Assembly: GCA_947493695.1 (NCBI GenBank)
Contig: CANLSF010000003.1
Span: 62,001-126,000 of the forward strand
Length of the DNA stretch: 64,000 nt
Source of the DNA: an uncultured Kiloniellaceae bacterium
GTDB taxonomy: Bacteria; Pseudomonadota; Alphaproteobacteria; Kiloniellales; Kiloniellaceae
Reading direction: 5' to 3'
In this document: positions 1-9,354 of the stretch, piece after piece
How positions within the stretch are numbered: the stretch's first letter is position 1
Layout: each line of letters opens with the position of its first letter
Program-made: the position numbers and the translations under genes
Notes under the pieces: model-generated
What the model was told of the DNA's origin: nothing
Database searches by the model: none
What the model saw: the letters and a program-made list of their open reading frames with translations, nothing else

Positions 1-12
1 TATTTTGAGATC

Positions 13-1653
13 ATGGCCGAAATTTTCCTATTCGTTATGTTCGGGACGGCCTGTCTCTGCCTGATGGCAGGGTTTCCGGTTGCCTTTACGCTTTCCGGCG
101 TCTCACTCGCGGTCGCACTAGTCGCAAACGCCTACGGTGTATTCGACATGTCGCTGTTCGGCGCCCTGCCCTCACGGATCTATGGCAATGCCATGACCAA
201 CGAGGTGCTGATCGCGGTTCCGCTTTTCGTTCTGATGGGCGTCATGCTTGAACGCTCCAAGGTTGCCGAAGAACTGCTCGACACCATGGCGCAGCTCTTT
301 GGTTCGCTGCGGGGCGGTCTGGGCATCTCGGTCACCCTTGTCGGTGCACTGCTTGCCGCCTCGACCGGCATTGTCGGCGCTACCGTGGTCACGATGGGAC
401 TGCTGTCCCTGCCGACCATGCTGCGCCGGGGCTATAACCCGTCGCTCGCCTGCGGGTCGATCTGCGCATCCGGTACTCTGGGACAGATTATTCCGCCATC
501 TATCGTGCTGGTGATCCTGGGCGACCAGATCTCCAACGCTTACTCAGATGCACAACGGATTATCGGCAACTGGTCTCCGGATCCGGTTTCGGTCGGCGAT
601 CTCTTCGCGGGTGCGTTGATCCCGGGTCTGCTGCTGGTCGGTATGTACATTACCTACCAGCTTCTGATGGCCTTTTTCGTTCCGAGCTCATCGCCGCCGG
701 TGCCACGCGACGAAATCGTTGTCGGGGGCCCGTCCTTCGTTGCAAAGGTCATGCACGCACTGGTGCCACCCGTTGCTCTGATCATCGCCGTTCTGGGCTC
801 GATCCTCGCCGGTATTGCGACGCCGACCGAAGCCGCCGCGGTCGGCGCAATCGGAGCAACATTGCTGGCCGGCCTGCGGGTGCAGGAACTCGGGATGCTC
901 GACGATGTGCAGACCAGCGGCAACAGCCTGATCGGCAAAGCTCTGGATGACGGCACAAAACGCCCGATCATCGTCGCGGCCCTCTCACTGGTCATCATGC
1001 TCATCTTGCAGGGCTTCTTCGACTTGCGGGTTTCCCGCAATGAAATCGGGTCGGGCGACATGATCGGCATCGTGATTGCCGCCATCTGCTGTGTCGGACT
1101 CGGCTGGGGTCTACTTGTCAGCCTGGGACGTGTCTGGGCGACCAGCATCCTGACCCCGGTGATGCGGACCACCATGGAGATCTCTTCCATGGTCTTCGTG
1201 ATCCTGATCGGTGCGGCCGTTTTCTCTCTGGTCTTCCGGGGTCTGGGCGGTGACGACTATGTTCACGAATTCCTGGACAACATTCCAGGAGGTAAGGCTG
1301 GTCCTTACGCCATCCTGATCGTGATGCTGGTGATGTTCTTCCTGGGCTTCTTCCTGGACTTCATCGAGATCACCTTCGTTGTGGTCCCGATCGTGGCGCC
1401 AGTTCTGCTGCAGAGCGATATCAGCCCGGTTTGGCTGGGGGTCATGATGGCTATGAACCTCCAGACTTCGTTCCTGACGCCACCGTTCGGGTTTGCTCTC
1501 TTCTATTTGCGCGGGGTCGCGCCGGAGAGTGTAACGACGATGCACATCTACAAGGGTGTTGCGCCCTTTGTGGTCATCCAGATTATTGCCCTGCTGGTCC
1601 TGGCGCAGTTCCCTGAACTGGCCACATGGCTGCCAAAGGTTATTTTCGGATAG
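13..1653 (+). CDS. TRAP transporter large permease (DctM-type)
   Basis: Large membrane subunit of a tripartite ATP-independent periplasmic (TRAP) transporter, which imports a small organic acid or related solute using an ion gradient and a periplasmic binding protein. The 546-residue protein is almost entirely hydrophobic segments. It shows the DctM signature stretches near residues 10-25 (AGFPVAFTLSG) and near 155-170 (GQIIPPSIVLVILGD). It is longer than the usual ~430-residue DctM; the extra length lies around residues 200-400, as in the subgroup annotated for mannitol/chloroaromatic-type compounds. The gene starts 12 bases into the window, so the small permease and binding protein probably lie upstream. 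A terminator follows. The substrate cannot be told. Confidence 0.93.
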   Translation: MAEIFLFVMFGTACLCLMAGFPVAFTLSGVSLAVALVANAYGVFDMSLFGALPSRIYGNAMTNEVLIAVPLFVLMGVMLERSKVAEELLDTMAQLFGSLRGGLGISVTLVGALLAASTGIVGATVVTMGLLSLPTMLRRGYNPSLACGSICASGTLGQIIPPSIVLVILGDQISNAYSDAQRIIGNWSPDPVSVGDLFAGALIPGLLLVGMYITYQLLMAFFVPSSSPPVPRDEIVVGGPSFVAKVMHALVPPVALIIAVLGSILAGIATPTEAAAVGAIGATLLAGLRVQELGMLDDVQTSGNSLIGKALDDGTKRPIIVAALSLVIMLILQGFFDLRVSRNEIGSGDMIGIVIAAICCVGLGWGLLVSLGRVWATSILTPVMRTTMEISSMVFVILIGAAVFSLVFRGLGGDDYVHEFLDNIPGGKAGPYAILIVMLVMFFLGFFLDFIEITFVVVPIVAPVLLQSDISPVWLGVMMAMNLQTSFLTPPFGFALFYLRGVAPESVTTMHIYKGVAPFVVIQIIALLVLAQFPELATWLPKVIFG

Positions 1654-1674
1654 CGTCGGACAGAACTGACGAAG

Positions 1675-1709
1675 AAGGGCTGTAGGAGAAATCCTGCAGC
1701 CCTTTTTTT
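1675..1709 (+). terminator. Rho-independent terminator after the TRAP permease
   Basis: Stem AAGGGCTGTAGGA (1675-1687) pairs with TCCTGCAGCCCTT (1692-1704) with one G-T wobble and a GAAA loop. Seven T residues follow at 1703-1709. It lies 22 bases after the TRAP permease stop, so it should separate that transcript from the riboswitch gene downstream. Confidence 0.9.
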
Positions 1710-1854
1710 ATGGCTGCGTTCGACGCACAGAACTCTTTCACCGGCAACATGCCCTCCTCTGGCCGAACTTCATCTCCTCACGAAAATACGATCAAATCGT
1801 GTGAAAATTTTCTACGGGCGCTCTTGCGACTCCCGGCGGTTTCTTGCAATCTTT

Positions 1855-2045
1855 ACGAGATGGTTCTGCCAAGCTGAACGTGCGGCGGATCAAAAGGGAA
1901 CACGGTGAGGCGTACCCATCAGGGACCGAGACCGTGGCTGCCCCCGCAACTGTGAGCGGCGCGAGCAACATCCGGAGTGCCACTGGCCAGTGAGGCTGGG
2001 AAGGCGGATGAAGCAGTAAACCGCAAGCCAGGAGACCTGCCATCT
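1855..2045 (+). promoter_or_regulatory. Cobalamin (AdoCbl) riboswitch
   Basis: The leader of the CbiM-like gene carries the conserved blocks of a B12 riboswitch in the right order: an AAGGGAACACGGTG-type block near 1894-1907, GCTGCCCCCGCAACTGT at 1937-1953, GCCACTGG near 1979-1986, a CTGGGAAGGCGG-like block near 1996-2007, and the B12-box GCCAGGAGACCTGCC at 2027-2041. In this family AdoCbl binding represses expression, usually by blocking the ribosome site or causing termination. The predicted start codon is about 70 bases downstream. No clear T-tract terminator is seen between the box and the gene, so translational control is more likely (inference). Confidence 0.95.
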
Positions 2046-2111
2046 CTATCCATGCGCTTTTGCGCAAATCATAACTTTTTCTCGCACGGTGGGTGTGGAA
2101 AGGACGATCAC

Positions 2112-2795
2112 ATGCATATCGAACCCGGCGTCGTCGACGGCGCCAAGATTGTTTTGAGCTACGCCACGGCAACAGCGGCTTTTGGCCTGTTCGGTAAAAT
2201 GGCGTTAGATACAATTAAGAAAGATGGCGGCATTTCTGCCCTGGCAATGCGCAGCGTCATCACGACCGCCCTCGTCTTCTGCTTCTTTGAAATATTACCG
2301 CACTATCCCGTCGGCGTTTCGGAGGTGCACTTTATCCTGGGCTCGACGCTTTACTTGATGTTCGGCGCGGGACCGGCCGCCATCGGCCTGGCTGCAGGCT
2401 TATTGTTTCAGGGGTTGTTTCTTGCACCCTTCGATCTGCCGCAATACGGCCTCAACGTAACCACGCTGATCGTTCCCCTGTGGGGCCTGAGCCTCCTGGC
2501 AAAGCGGATCATTCCCGCCGACACAGCCTACGTCGACGTGAAGTATTCTCAGGCGCTCGCACTTTCCACGGCCTATCAGGGTGGTATCGTTGCATGGGTG
2601 GCGTTCTGGGCATTCTACGGCAGTGGATTTACAGCCGCGAACCTTGCCGCAGTCGGTTCTTTCGGTGCTGCCTACATGGCAGTCATCATCCTGGAGCCAC
2701 TGGCTGATCTTGCGGTTCTTGCCGTGGCCAAGTTCCTGGCTCCTTACGCCAAGAATCCTCTGCTGTATAACCGGCTCCACCACGCCGCCGGTTAA
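2112..2795 (+). CDS. CbiM-like energy-coupling-factor transporter S component (cobalt/cobalamin-related)
   Basis: A 227-residue membrane protein with about six hydrophobic segments, of the CbiM/NikM group of metal-uptake S components. The ATG at 2112 is chosen over the in-frame start at 1977, which lies inside the riboswitch. It has a GGAAAGGA ribosome site at about 2096-2103 and gives an N-terminus Met-His-Ile. In CbiM/NikM the N-terminal Met-His binds the metal. A further family-like block with a conserved His is PVGVSEVHFILG near residue 75. No CbiN, CbiQ or CbiO gene is adjacent, so it acts alone or with ECF parts encoded elsewhere. Control by a B12 riboswitch supports a role in cobalt supply for cobalamin; uptake of a B12 precursor is the alternative. 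Confidence 0.85.
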   Translation: MHIEPGVVDGAKIVLSYATATAAFGLFGKMALDTIKKDGGISALAMRSVITTALVFCFFEILPHYPVGVSEVHFILGSTLYLMFGAGPAAIGLAAGLLFQGLFLAPFDLPQYGLNVTTLIVPLWGLSLLAKRIIPADTAYVDVKYSQALALSTAYQGGIVAWVAFWAFYGSGFTAANLAAVGSFGAAYMAVIILEPLADLAVLAVAKFLAPYAKNPLLYNRLHHAAG

Positions 2796-2845
2796 TACAA
2801 GCGTCTCGCAGAGAAGCATCGGCATTGCTGGATGCAGGAAATAGA

Positions 2846-2877
2846 AAAGGGCCGCCGGATCTCTCCAGCGGCCCTTT
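2846..2877. terminator. Bidirectional terminator between the CbiM-like gene and bioY
   Basis: AAAGGGCCGC (2846-2855) pairs perfectly with GCGGCCCTTT (2868-2877), with a 12-base loop. Because each arm is flanked by A or T runs it can act on both strands. It sits between two convergent genes, 50 bases after the CbiM-like stop and 22 bases after the bioY stop. Confidence 0.85.
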
Positions 2878-2899
2878 GTCGTAACAGTCTTCAGATCGT

Positions 2900-3508
2900 T
2901 CAGCCGCGATTGAACCGCTTGATCAACTGCCACGCGGCGGGCAACACAGCAGCCGCGAGTGCTAATTTGGCAAGATCGCCGAACAGGAAGGGTGTCAGGC
3001 CCCATTCCAGGATTGGCTTGTCCCAACCGAAGAGCACACCGAGGTACAGCACTCCAGGAACATAGATCACGACATTGCCGATCAGCATCGCAAGAGCTGT
3101 CGTCAGAACCTTACGATCCCAACCGCGCTCTGCCAGCCAGCCGCAGGCCGCAGCCGCAAGCACGAACCCAAAGAGATATCCGCCGGTCGGACCCGCCATA
3201 TAGAGAAGGCCAATTCCCTTCTCGGGTGTTCCGGAAAACACCGGCAAACCAGCCGCGCCCTGCGCCAGATAGAACAGCACAGCAGCGGCACCCATCCGCC
3301 AACCCAGTGCCATACCCAAGCCTAGGACGGCGAAGGTCTGCATGGTCATCGGAACGGGGTAAAAGGGAACCTGCACCTTCGCAGCAACAGTCAGCAGAAC
3401 GCTGCCGGCGAACACCAGAAGAACGGCACGTGCCGCGCTCATTGCCTTGCTTCCCGATGGCCAAAGCGCCTCTGCGAGCGTTGCGTTTACAGTCTGAGCA
3501 GCCTGCAT
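2900..3508 (-). CDS. bioY: Biotin transporter BioY
   Basis: Integral membrane S component of the ECF biotin transporter, binding biotin in the inner membrane. The 202-residue protein matches BioY in length and shows the family blocks VPMTMQTFAVLGLGMALG and GPTGGYLFGF, with about six hydrophobic segments. The start is the ATG at 3508 because GAGGAAA sits seven bases upstream; an in-frame start at 3562 would add 18 residues with no good ribosome site. It follows parC on the same strand after about 100 bases. No EcfA or EcfT gene is nearby. Some BioY proteins work alone; others share an ECF module. Confidence 0.92.
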   Translation of the reverse strand: MQAAQTVNATLAEALWPSGSKAMSAARAVLLVFAGSVLLTVAAKVQVPFYPVPMTMQTFAVLGLGMALGWRMGAAAVLFYLAQGAAGLPVFSGTPEKGIGLLYMAGPTGGYLFGFVLAAAACGWLAERGWDRKVLTTALAMLIGNVVIYVPGVLYLGVLFGWDKPILEWGLTPFLFGDLAKLALAAAVLPAAWQLIKRFNRG

Positions 3509-3544
3509 TTCATTTTCCTCATTAATCATCCGAAACTGGATTAC

Positions 3545-3560
3545 GACTGCGACCGCAGTC
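3545..3560. promoter_or_regulatory. Short inverted repeat upstream of bioY
   Basis: GACTGCG (3545-3551) and CGCAGTC (3554-3560) form a 7-bp inverted repeat with a two-base centre, 37 bases upstream of the bioY start. Its size suits a dimeric repressor operator better than a terminator, because the loop is too tight and no T run follows. It does not match the BioR box (TTATCTATAA-like) known upstream of biotin genes in Alphaproteobacteria. Assignment as an operator is a guess. Confidence 0.25.
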
Positions 3561-3608
3561 AAGCATAGCCTCTTTTAAGCCTTTCGCTGCGTCACGAAAA
3601 CCGCTTTA

Positions 3609-5843
3609 TCAACCAAACTTGTTGGAGCGTGGAAAACCATTGGGCGGAAGACGACCGGAACCGGCACGATTGCCAAGCCAGGCGTCCAGAGTCGTCTCGG
3701 TGCGTTTCCGCCCTGAGCCGATAGACCAGGTCAGACCATCTGCCATGGTGAAGGTCTTCACATCGGCAAGACCGCCATCCTTATAGCGCTGCAGAATGAC
3801 GCCCCGTCCCCGACTGAGGTCCGGCACCTGTGCCAACGGGAAGACCAAAAGCTTCCGGTTTTCACCGATCACGGCAACCATGTCGCCTTCAGCCGGCGCG
3901 CAGATCGCAGCTTCAACGCCGGCGGAGAGATTCAGAACCTGCTTGCCCGCCTTGGTTTGCGCGACAACGTCCTTTTCCGCTACCTGGAATCCGCGCCCAT
4001 CTGCCGAAGCCACAATCAGCTTTCTCTCCGGGTCATGTACAAAGAGCCCGACAATATCCTGATCGTTCGGAAGATCGATCATCAGACGCAGAGGCTCACC
4101 GAATCCGCGACCGCCGGGCAGCTTGTCGCCACCGATTGTGTAAAACCGGCCGTTGGTTGCGAAGATCAGCAGTTTATCTGTGGTCTGGGCATGAACCGCA
4201 AAACGTCCCCGGTCGCCTTCCTTATGCTTCGCGTCTGAAACATCTTCCAGATGCCCCTTCATGGCGCGGATCCAGCCTTTGGACGAACAGAGCACCGTAA
4301 TCGGTTCGCGCTCGATCACGGCTTCCATAGGAATAACAACATCCGATGGCGGTGCGCCGATTTCTGTACGTCGCACGCCAAGTTCGGTCTTCGGTCCAAA
4401 GGCCTTTTTGATGTCCTGCACCTGACCGGAGATAACACTCCAGCGGCGCCCCTCGTCTTCCATCAGGCTCTTCAGGTCGACCTGTTCCTCAGACAGAGCG
4501 TCGTGCTCCTGCCGGATCGTAATTTCTTCGAGTTTGCGCAGGGAGCGCAGGCGCATGTTCAGGATCGCTTCCGCCTGAGCGTCGGTCAGATCCCAGCGCG
4601 CCATCATGACCGCTTTGGGCTCGTCCTCCTCACGGATGATCCGAATGACCTCATCGAGATTCAGATAGGCAATCAGATAGCCTTCAAGAACCTCAAGCCG
4701 TCGTGCGATCTTTTCGAGCCGGTGCTTCGTTCGCCGCTCAAGAACCACAAGACGATGATCCAGGAATGCCTGCAGGACTTCGCGCAGGTTCATCACCCGT
4801 GGTGTATTGTCCGCATCCAGGACGTTCATGTTCAACCCGGCCCGGGTCTCCAGGTCGGTCTGACGAAACAGGGATTCCATCAGAACCTGTGGATCGACGT
4901 TCCGGCTCTTAGGCTCCAGGATCAAACGGACTTCATCAGTCGACTCGTCCCGGACATCGCCGAGCATCGCCAGCTTGCGAACCGTAAGCAACTCCGCGAT
5001 CTTTTCGACCAGACGGGACTTCGCGACCTGGAACGGAATCTCGGTGACGACGATCTGATAGCCGCCGCCTTTCAGATTCTCCTGCTCCCAACGCGCGCGC
5101 ACCCGGAAAGACCCGCGTCCGGTGCTGTAAGCCTGCAGGATCGATGCACGGCTCTCGACCAACACACCACCTGTTGGGAAATCGGGTCCGGGGATGAAAT
5201 CGACAAGCTTCTCAAACCCGGCATTCGGAGTTTTGATCAGATAGATCAGCGCATCGCAGATTTCACCCACGTTATGGGGCGGTATCGATGTCGCCATACC
5301 GACTGCGATTCCCTGAGACCCGTTTGCGAGCAGGTTCGGAAAGTTGGCCGGCAGAACCACCGGCTCTTCCGACTCGCCATCATAGGTCGGCCGGAAGTCG
5401 ACAGTGTCCTCATCGATCCCCTCAAGCAGAGCTGTCGCCACAGCCGTCATCCGCGCTTCGGTGTAACGCATCGCGGCGGCATTATCGCCATCGATGTTCC
5501 CGAAGTTCCCCTGACCGTCGATCAAGGGGTAGCGCAGTGCGAATTCCTGAGCGAGACGCACCAGAGCATCATAGATCGACTGGTCGCCGTGCGGGTGAAA
5601 CTTGCCGATCACGTCGCCGACCACACGGGCCGATTTCTTGAAGCCGGAATTCGGATCCAGCTTCAACTGACGCATCGCATAAACGAGGCGCCGGTGAACC
5701 GGTTTCAAACCGTCGCGCACATCAGGCAACGACCGCGCCATGATGGTGGAAAGGGCATAACTCAGATAGCGGTCGGATAGTGCGTCAGTCAGACGAACGT
5801 CACGAATTTCGCCGCCGGCGGCAGGTACAACGGATTGACTCAT
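3609..5843 (-). CDS. parC: DNA topoisomerase IV subunit A
   Basis: Cleaves and rejoins both DNA strands to unlink sister chromosomes, with ParE. The 744-residue protein has the type IIA subunit A fold: N-terminal winged helix with the [16 protein letters not shown] block near residue 35, catalytic Tyr in [11 protein letters not shown] near residue 123, [17 protein letters not shown] near residue 175, a coiled-coil middle region, and a short C-terminal beta-pinwheel with weak GyrA-box-like repeats. The short C-terminal domain fits ParC rather than GyrA. GAGGAGAAT precedes the ATG. It closes the long minus-strand housekeeping run after recO; parE is not in the window. Confidence 0.96.
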   Translation of the reverse strand: MSQSVVPAAGGEIRDVRLTDALSDRYLSYALSTIMARSLPDVRDGLKPVHRRLVYAMRQLKLDPNSGFKKSARVVGDVIGKFHPHGDQSIYDALVRLAQEFALRYPLIDGQGNFGNIDGDNAAAMRYTEARMTAVATALLEGIDEDTVDFRPTYDGESEEPVVLPANFPNLLANGSQGIAVGMATSIPPHNVGEICDALIYLIKTPNAGFEKLVDFIPGPDFPTGGVLVESRASILQAYSTGRGSFRVRARWEQENLKGGGYQIVVTEIPFQVAKSRLVEKIAELLTVRKLAMLGDVRDESTDEVRLILEPKSRNVDPQVLMESLFRQTDLETRAGLNMNVLDADNTPRVMNLREVLQAFLDHRLVVLERRTKHRLEKIARRLEVLEGYLIAYLNLDEVIRIIREEDEPKAVMMARWDLTDAQAEAILNMRLRSLRKLEEITIRQEHDALSEEQVDLKSLMEDEGRRWSVISGQVQDIKKAFGPKTELGVRRTEIGAPPSDVVIPMEAVIEREPITVLCSSKGWIRAMKGHLEDVSDAKHKEGDRGRFAVHAQTTDKLLIFATNGRFYTIGGDKLPGGRGFGEPLRLMIDLPNDQDIVGLFVHDPERKLIVASADGRGFQVAEKDVVAQTKAGKQVLNLSAGVEAAICAPAEGDMVAVIGENRKLLVFPLAQVPDLSRGRGVILQRYKDGGLADVKTFTMADGLTWSIGSGRKRTETTLDAWLGNRAGSGRLPPNGFPRSNKFG

Positions 5844-5946
5844 ATTCTCCTCATCAGGCTACCAGATATAGTACCTGAGTGATGCCGTATGACAACCGAT
5901 TGCGCTCGATCCGATGTGATTTTTACAGGGCTGTTTGAGCCGCATT

Positions 5947-6687
5947 TCACTCCGTTCCGTTTTCCGGAGTCGGCAGGGGAAACAACGCGGCCAGGCGCTC
6001 ACGCGCCGGTGGTAGAGGCCGGTCTTGCAGGTGAAAAACCGAGCGCTCCAAAAAGTAGCTGGAGAGCTGCAATCCCTGAGCAACTTCCCCGGCGCCGCCG
6101 GCACCACGGCCAATCAGAAACGGTGGTAGAGGCAAAAGCCGATCACGGTAGGGTTCACCGGCCGCGAGCGAGACTGCGCGTCCCGTGCGCGGGCTTACGT
6201 ATGCTAATTGATCGTTGTCTCCCCCTGCTGCGCAGGCCGAAAGGTCCAGTCCGAATCCAAGATCGGCCAGCAACCCAAGCTCCCATCGCACATAGACTTC
6301 AGCCCAATGGTCGCCTTCCAGCGCCCCGAGCAAAGCCAGGAAACCGTGGAAACATGCCGGATGCGGTTCTCTCTCGGGCAGAGCACGTTCACAGATCGCC
6401 GCGGCGGCGGTTAGCGCCGTCAGACGCTTAGGACTGTCCAGCAGTCTGGCCGCATGGCTGGTTTCGAGTTCGCACTTGAAGGTCCCGAGATTGTCCGCCA
6501 AGCGCCCCGACCAGGTGACGATCAGTCTGTTGCCCGGCTGGTAAAGCGCCCGGGCTTTTCGGCTTTGCCCGCCTTGCACCAGACCGGCATGGCGGCCCCG
6601 ATCCGGCGTAAGCACATGAATGATAGCGGCAGTCTCGCCATGAGGACGCGCGGACAAGACAATGCCGTCGTCGCTCCACTCGATCAT
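5947..6687 (-). CDS. recO: DNA repair protein RecO
   Basis: RecO loads RecA at gaps with RecR (RecFOR pathway) by displacing SSB. The 246-residue protein starts with the typical N-terminal OB-fold sequence (MIEWSDDGIVLSARPHGE), followed by GLVQGG and the helical domain (CERALPEREPHP, WELGLLADLGFGLDLSAC). Length is normal for the family. It follows era by 36 bases on the same strand, the usual era-recO arrangement in Proteobacteria. Confidence 0.95.
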   Translation of the reverse strand: MIEWSDDGIVLSARPHGETAAIIHVLTPDRGRHAGLVQGGQSRKARALYQPGNRLIVTWSGRLADNLGTFKCELETSHAARLLDSPKRLTALTAAAAICERALPEREPHPACFHGFLALLGALEGDHWAEVYVRWELGLLADLGFGLDLSACAAGGDNDQLAYVSPRTGRAVSLAAGEPYRDRLLPLPPFLIGRGAGGAGEVAQGLQLSSYFLERSVFHLQDRPLPPARERLAALFPLPTPENGTE

Positions 6688-6723
6688 CCGGCAGTCCCGC
6701 GCCTGGGAGCCGTATTTCCGCAG

Positions 6724-7668
6724 TCAGGCATTAAACTCCAAACCCCATTCGCGGTACCGCTCCGGATCGTCGACCCAGCGCTCCCGAACTTTCACGAACA
6801 GGAAAAGATGGATTTTGCGTTCGGTCATGGCTTCCAGGTCGGCCTGGGCCTCCTCGCGGATACGGCGGATCATCTGGCCCTTTTTACCCAGGCAGATCGA
6901 TTTGTGCTGATCCCGCTGAACGTAGATCGTCTGCTCCAAGCGGGCGCTGCCATCCTTGAAATCTTCCCAGGTCTCGGTTTCGACCGTCAACGCGTAAGGC
7001 AGTTCCTGATGCAGATGAAGGAACAACTTCTCTCGGGTGACCTCTGCTGCAAGCAGCCGCATGGGCAGATCCGAGAGCTGGTCGTCGGGGAACAGCCAAG
7101 CACCGACCGGAACGGACTTCGCAAGATGCGCCATAAGATCCTTTACGCCATCGCCTTTGAGCGCGGAAATCATGAAAGTCTCATCGAAGATGCCTTCGGC
7201 GTCGAACATGGCGATGAGTTCGAGCAAGCGGTCTCGCTTGATGGTATCGATCTTGTTCAACACCAGTATCGCACGGCGATTGGTCTTCTTGAGACCATCG
7301 ATAATCATCCGGGTGTCTTTGCCCATACGCGAACGCGCAGCATCGTAGATCAGCACCACGCTGTCCGCGTCTCGTGCTCCGGCCCAGGCCGCGGCGACCA
7401 TGGCACGCTCCAACCGGCGTTCCGCAGCAAAGATACCGGGTGTATCGACCAGAACGATCTGGCTATCGCCTTCCATCGCGATACCCCGGATCCGGGCCCG
7501 CGTGGTTTGAACCTTGTGGGTCACGATCGAAATCTTCGCGCCGACAAGGCCGTTCAGCAGGGTCGATTTCCCTGCGTTCGGCGCTCCCAGCAAAGCCACA
7601 ACGCCGCAGCGATGCACACCTGGCGCTGTATCGCCTCCAGTATCGCCCTTCTCGCTATTTTCCGTCAT
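6724..7668 (-). CDS. era: GTPase Era
   Basis: Small essential GTPase that binds the 3' end of 16S rRNA and assists 30S subunit assembly. Visible motifs: P-loop GAPNAGKSTLLNG near residue 28, switch DTPGIF near 75, NKID near 142, and a C-terminal KH RNA-binding domain with EAQADLEAMTERKIHLFLFVKV-type sequence. At 314 residues it is normal length with a short extra N-terminus. Its start overlaps the rnc stop by 14 bases, so the two are translationally coupled; pairing of era with rnc and recO supports the call. Confidence 0.97.
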   Translation of the reverse strand: MTENSEKGDTGGDTAPGVHRCGVVALLGAPNAGKSTLLNGLVGAKISIVTHKVQTTRARIRGIAMEGDSQIVLVDTPGIFAAERRLERAMVAAAWAGARDADSVVLIYDAARSRMGKDTRMIIDGLKKTNRRAILVLNKIDTIKRDRLLELIAMFDAEGIFDETFMISALKGDGVKDLMAHLAKSVPVGAWLFPDDQLSDLPMRLLAAEVTREKLFLHLHQELPYALTVETETWEDFKDGSARLEQTIYVQRDQHKSICLGKKGQMIRRIREEAQADLEAMTERKIHLFLFVKVRERWVDDPERYREWGLEFNA

Positions 7669-8449
7669 CTTGGCCTCCGGCCTTTAGGCGTTTCAGTAAC
7701 GCCTGCGCCGCGTTCTGTTCAGAATTACGTTTCGAACGTCCCTGCCCCAGTTCTGGGGAATGACCTTCAACCGATACTTCAATCGAGAAAACCGGTTGAT
7801 GCGGCGGCCCTTCACGCGCGACTTCGCGATACTGGGGCAACGGCAATCCACGGGCTTGCGCCCATTCCTGCAGCCCGGTTTTCGCATCCTGAGGCGGTGT
7901 GCCTGCTGAATTGAGGTAAGGCTCCAACGCACTTTCGACAACCCGTCGGACAATCTCCAGGCCGCCGTCCAGATAAAGCGCCCCGATAACCGCTTCACAG
8001 GCATCCGCCAGGATTGCCGGATTCTGGCGTTCACCCGCCTCATCCTCGCCCTTGGCCAGCCTGAGGTAGCGATTGATTTCGAGATCCCCTGCCACATCGG
8101 CCAGGGTCTCCCGGCGTACCAGGGCTGTATGCCGACGGGCAAGTGCGCCTTCGCTCTCCTTAGGAAAACGGCGCAGCAGCATGTCGGCGACAATCAACCC
8201 AAGAACGCGATCCCCCAGGAACTCCAACCGCTCATAACTGTCGGCTGCGCCTGCTGTGCGTTTTGCCGCTGCACTGGGATGGGTAAGCGCACGTTTAAGA
8301 AGCGCTGGATCCTTGAAAACATACGCAAGGGTTTTTGCGAGTGCCTCAGGTGATTCGCCGCCACGATCAGCTTTGGACTCCTGCACCTGCTTATCGGCTT
8401 GAAGGTCTTTTTCGAGATCGTCAGTCACATGAAGATCAGTCGATGCCAT
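7655..8449 (-). CDS. rnc: Ribonuclease III
   Basis: Double-strand-specific endoribonuclease that processes rRNA precursors and some mRNAs. The protein of about 264 residues shows the RNase III signature ERLEFLGDRVLGLIVADML with the acidic catalytic residues, a second acidic block (ILADACEAVIGALYLDGG), and a C-terminal double-stranded RNA-binding domain ending in AAQALLKRLK. The ATG at 8449 is preferred over the upstream in-frame start at 8548, which would lie deep inside lepB. Even so it overlaps the lepB stop by 14 bases. It is followed by era with another 14-base overlap. Confidence 0.96.
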   Translation of the reverse strand: MASTDLHVTDDLEKDLQADKQVQESKADRGGESPEALAKTLAYVFKDPALLKRALTHPSAAAKRTAGAADSYERLEFLGDRVLGLIVADMLLRRFPKESEGALARRHTALVRRETLADVAGDLEINRYLRLAKGEDEAGERQNPAILADACEAVIGALYLDGGLEIVRRVVESALEPYLNSAGTPPQDAKTGLQEWAQARGLPLPQYREVAREGPPHQPVFSIEVSVEGHSPELGQGRSKRNSEQNAAQALLKRLKAGGQDDGK

Positions 8450-9239
8450 CACCGAGCCGTCCGAAGCGAATAGCCGTCGGCCATTTCCAGATCTCCCAGA
8501 ACCGCGCGGAGCCGTCGTGCGAGAAGAAAAGGAACTCGGCGCGACCAATCAGATTTTCTGCTGGAATTGGACCAATGGCGCGGCTGTCCTGACTGTTGTC
8601 ACGGTTATCGCCCATGCCGAAATAATGCCCGGCAGGAACCTTGTAAGCCCGTGTATTGTCGAAACGAAGGTTGTCACCGTACTCCCAGATCCGGTGCTGG
8701 CGTCCGTTCGGCAGGGTCTCAATGTATTCAACTGCCGTATCAGGCATGCCCAGGGCATTGCGGTCAGGCACATCCGCGACCTTTTCCCGCGTCACGGCCT
8801 CGCCGTTGATGTGAAGAATGCCGCCGATAACCTGGATGGTATCTCCAGGAAGACCAACAATGCGCTTGATGTAGTCGGTTTCGTCCTCGGGCGGCTTCTT
8901 GAAGACCGCCACGTCGCCGCGCTCCGGCTCGTCAAAAAGGATTCGACCTTCGAAAAGCTTGGGGCTGAACGGCAGGGAATAATGCGTGAAGCCGTAAGAG
9001 AACTTCGAAACAAAAAGATAATCCCCGACAAGCAAAGTCGGCTTCATCGAACCAGAGGGAATATTAAAGGGCTCGTAAGCGAAAGTTCGCACAACAAAGG
9101 CAATCAGAACGGCATAAACGACCGTCTTGATCGTCTCCATCGCCGCGCCCTCTTCATGTACCGCCTCTTGCTTGGACGCGCCATTCTCAGGAACCTGGCC
9201 GTCCGCATCCGGCCCCGAACTCTCTTGCTTTTTCGACAT
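8436..9239 (-). CDS. lepB: Signal peptidase I
   Basis: Membrane-bound protease that removes signal peptides from exported proteins. The 267-residue protein has an N-terminal hydrophobic segment near residues 37-55, then the catalytic Ser block NIPSGSMKPTLLVGDYLFVSK (Ser near residue 65), the catalytic Lys block ERGDVAVFKKP...DYIKRIVGLPGD, and box E MGDNRDNSQDSR. The active site faces the periplasm. It sits in the operon between acpS and rnc, the usual alphaproteobacterial position. Confidence 0.97.
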   Translation of the reverse strand: MSKKQESSGPDADGQVPENGASKQEAVHEEGAAMETIKTVVYAVLIAFVVRTFAYEPFNIPSGSMKPTLLVGDYLFVSKFSYGFTHYSLPFSPKLFEGRILFDEPERGDVAVFKKPPEDETDYIKRIVGLPGDTIQVIGGILHINGEAVTREKVADVPDRNALGMPDTAVEYIETLPNGRQHRIWEYGDNLRFDNTRAYKVPAGHYFGMGDNRDNSQDSRAIGPIPAENLIGRAEFLFFSHDGSARFWEIWKWPTAIRFGRLGDGID

Positions 9240-9354
9240 TCTCTAATCAGTTCCTTGGCTGTCCGCGTTCCGGGCGACCTCTGCTCGGTCGTCCCTTACG
9301 GCATAGCAAAAATGGCAGTACGCCGGATGTTTCGTCTCTTTACCGCCAGCGGCA

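Noticed and set aside
1977-2111. Upstream extension of the CbiM-like gene by 45 codons
   Set aside because: It lies inside the B12 riboswitch and would remove the metal-binding Met-His N-terminus; ATG 2112 has a ribosome site.
4251-5780. 509-codon plus-strand open frame
   Set aside because: Fully antisense to parC, with no family similarity; a by-product of codon bias.
6454-7914. 486-codon plus-strand open frame
   Set aside because: Antisense to recO, era and rnc; low-complexity composition, no domains.
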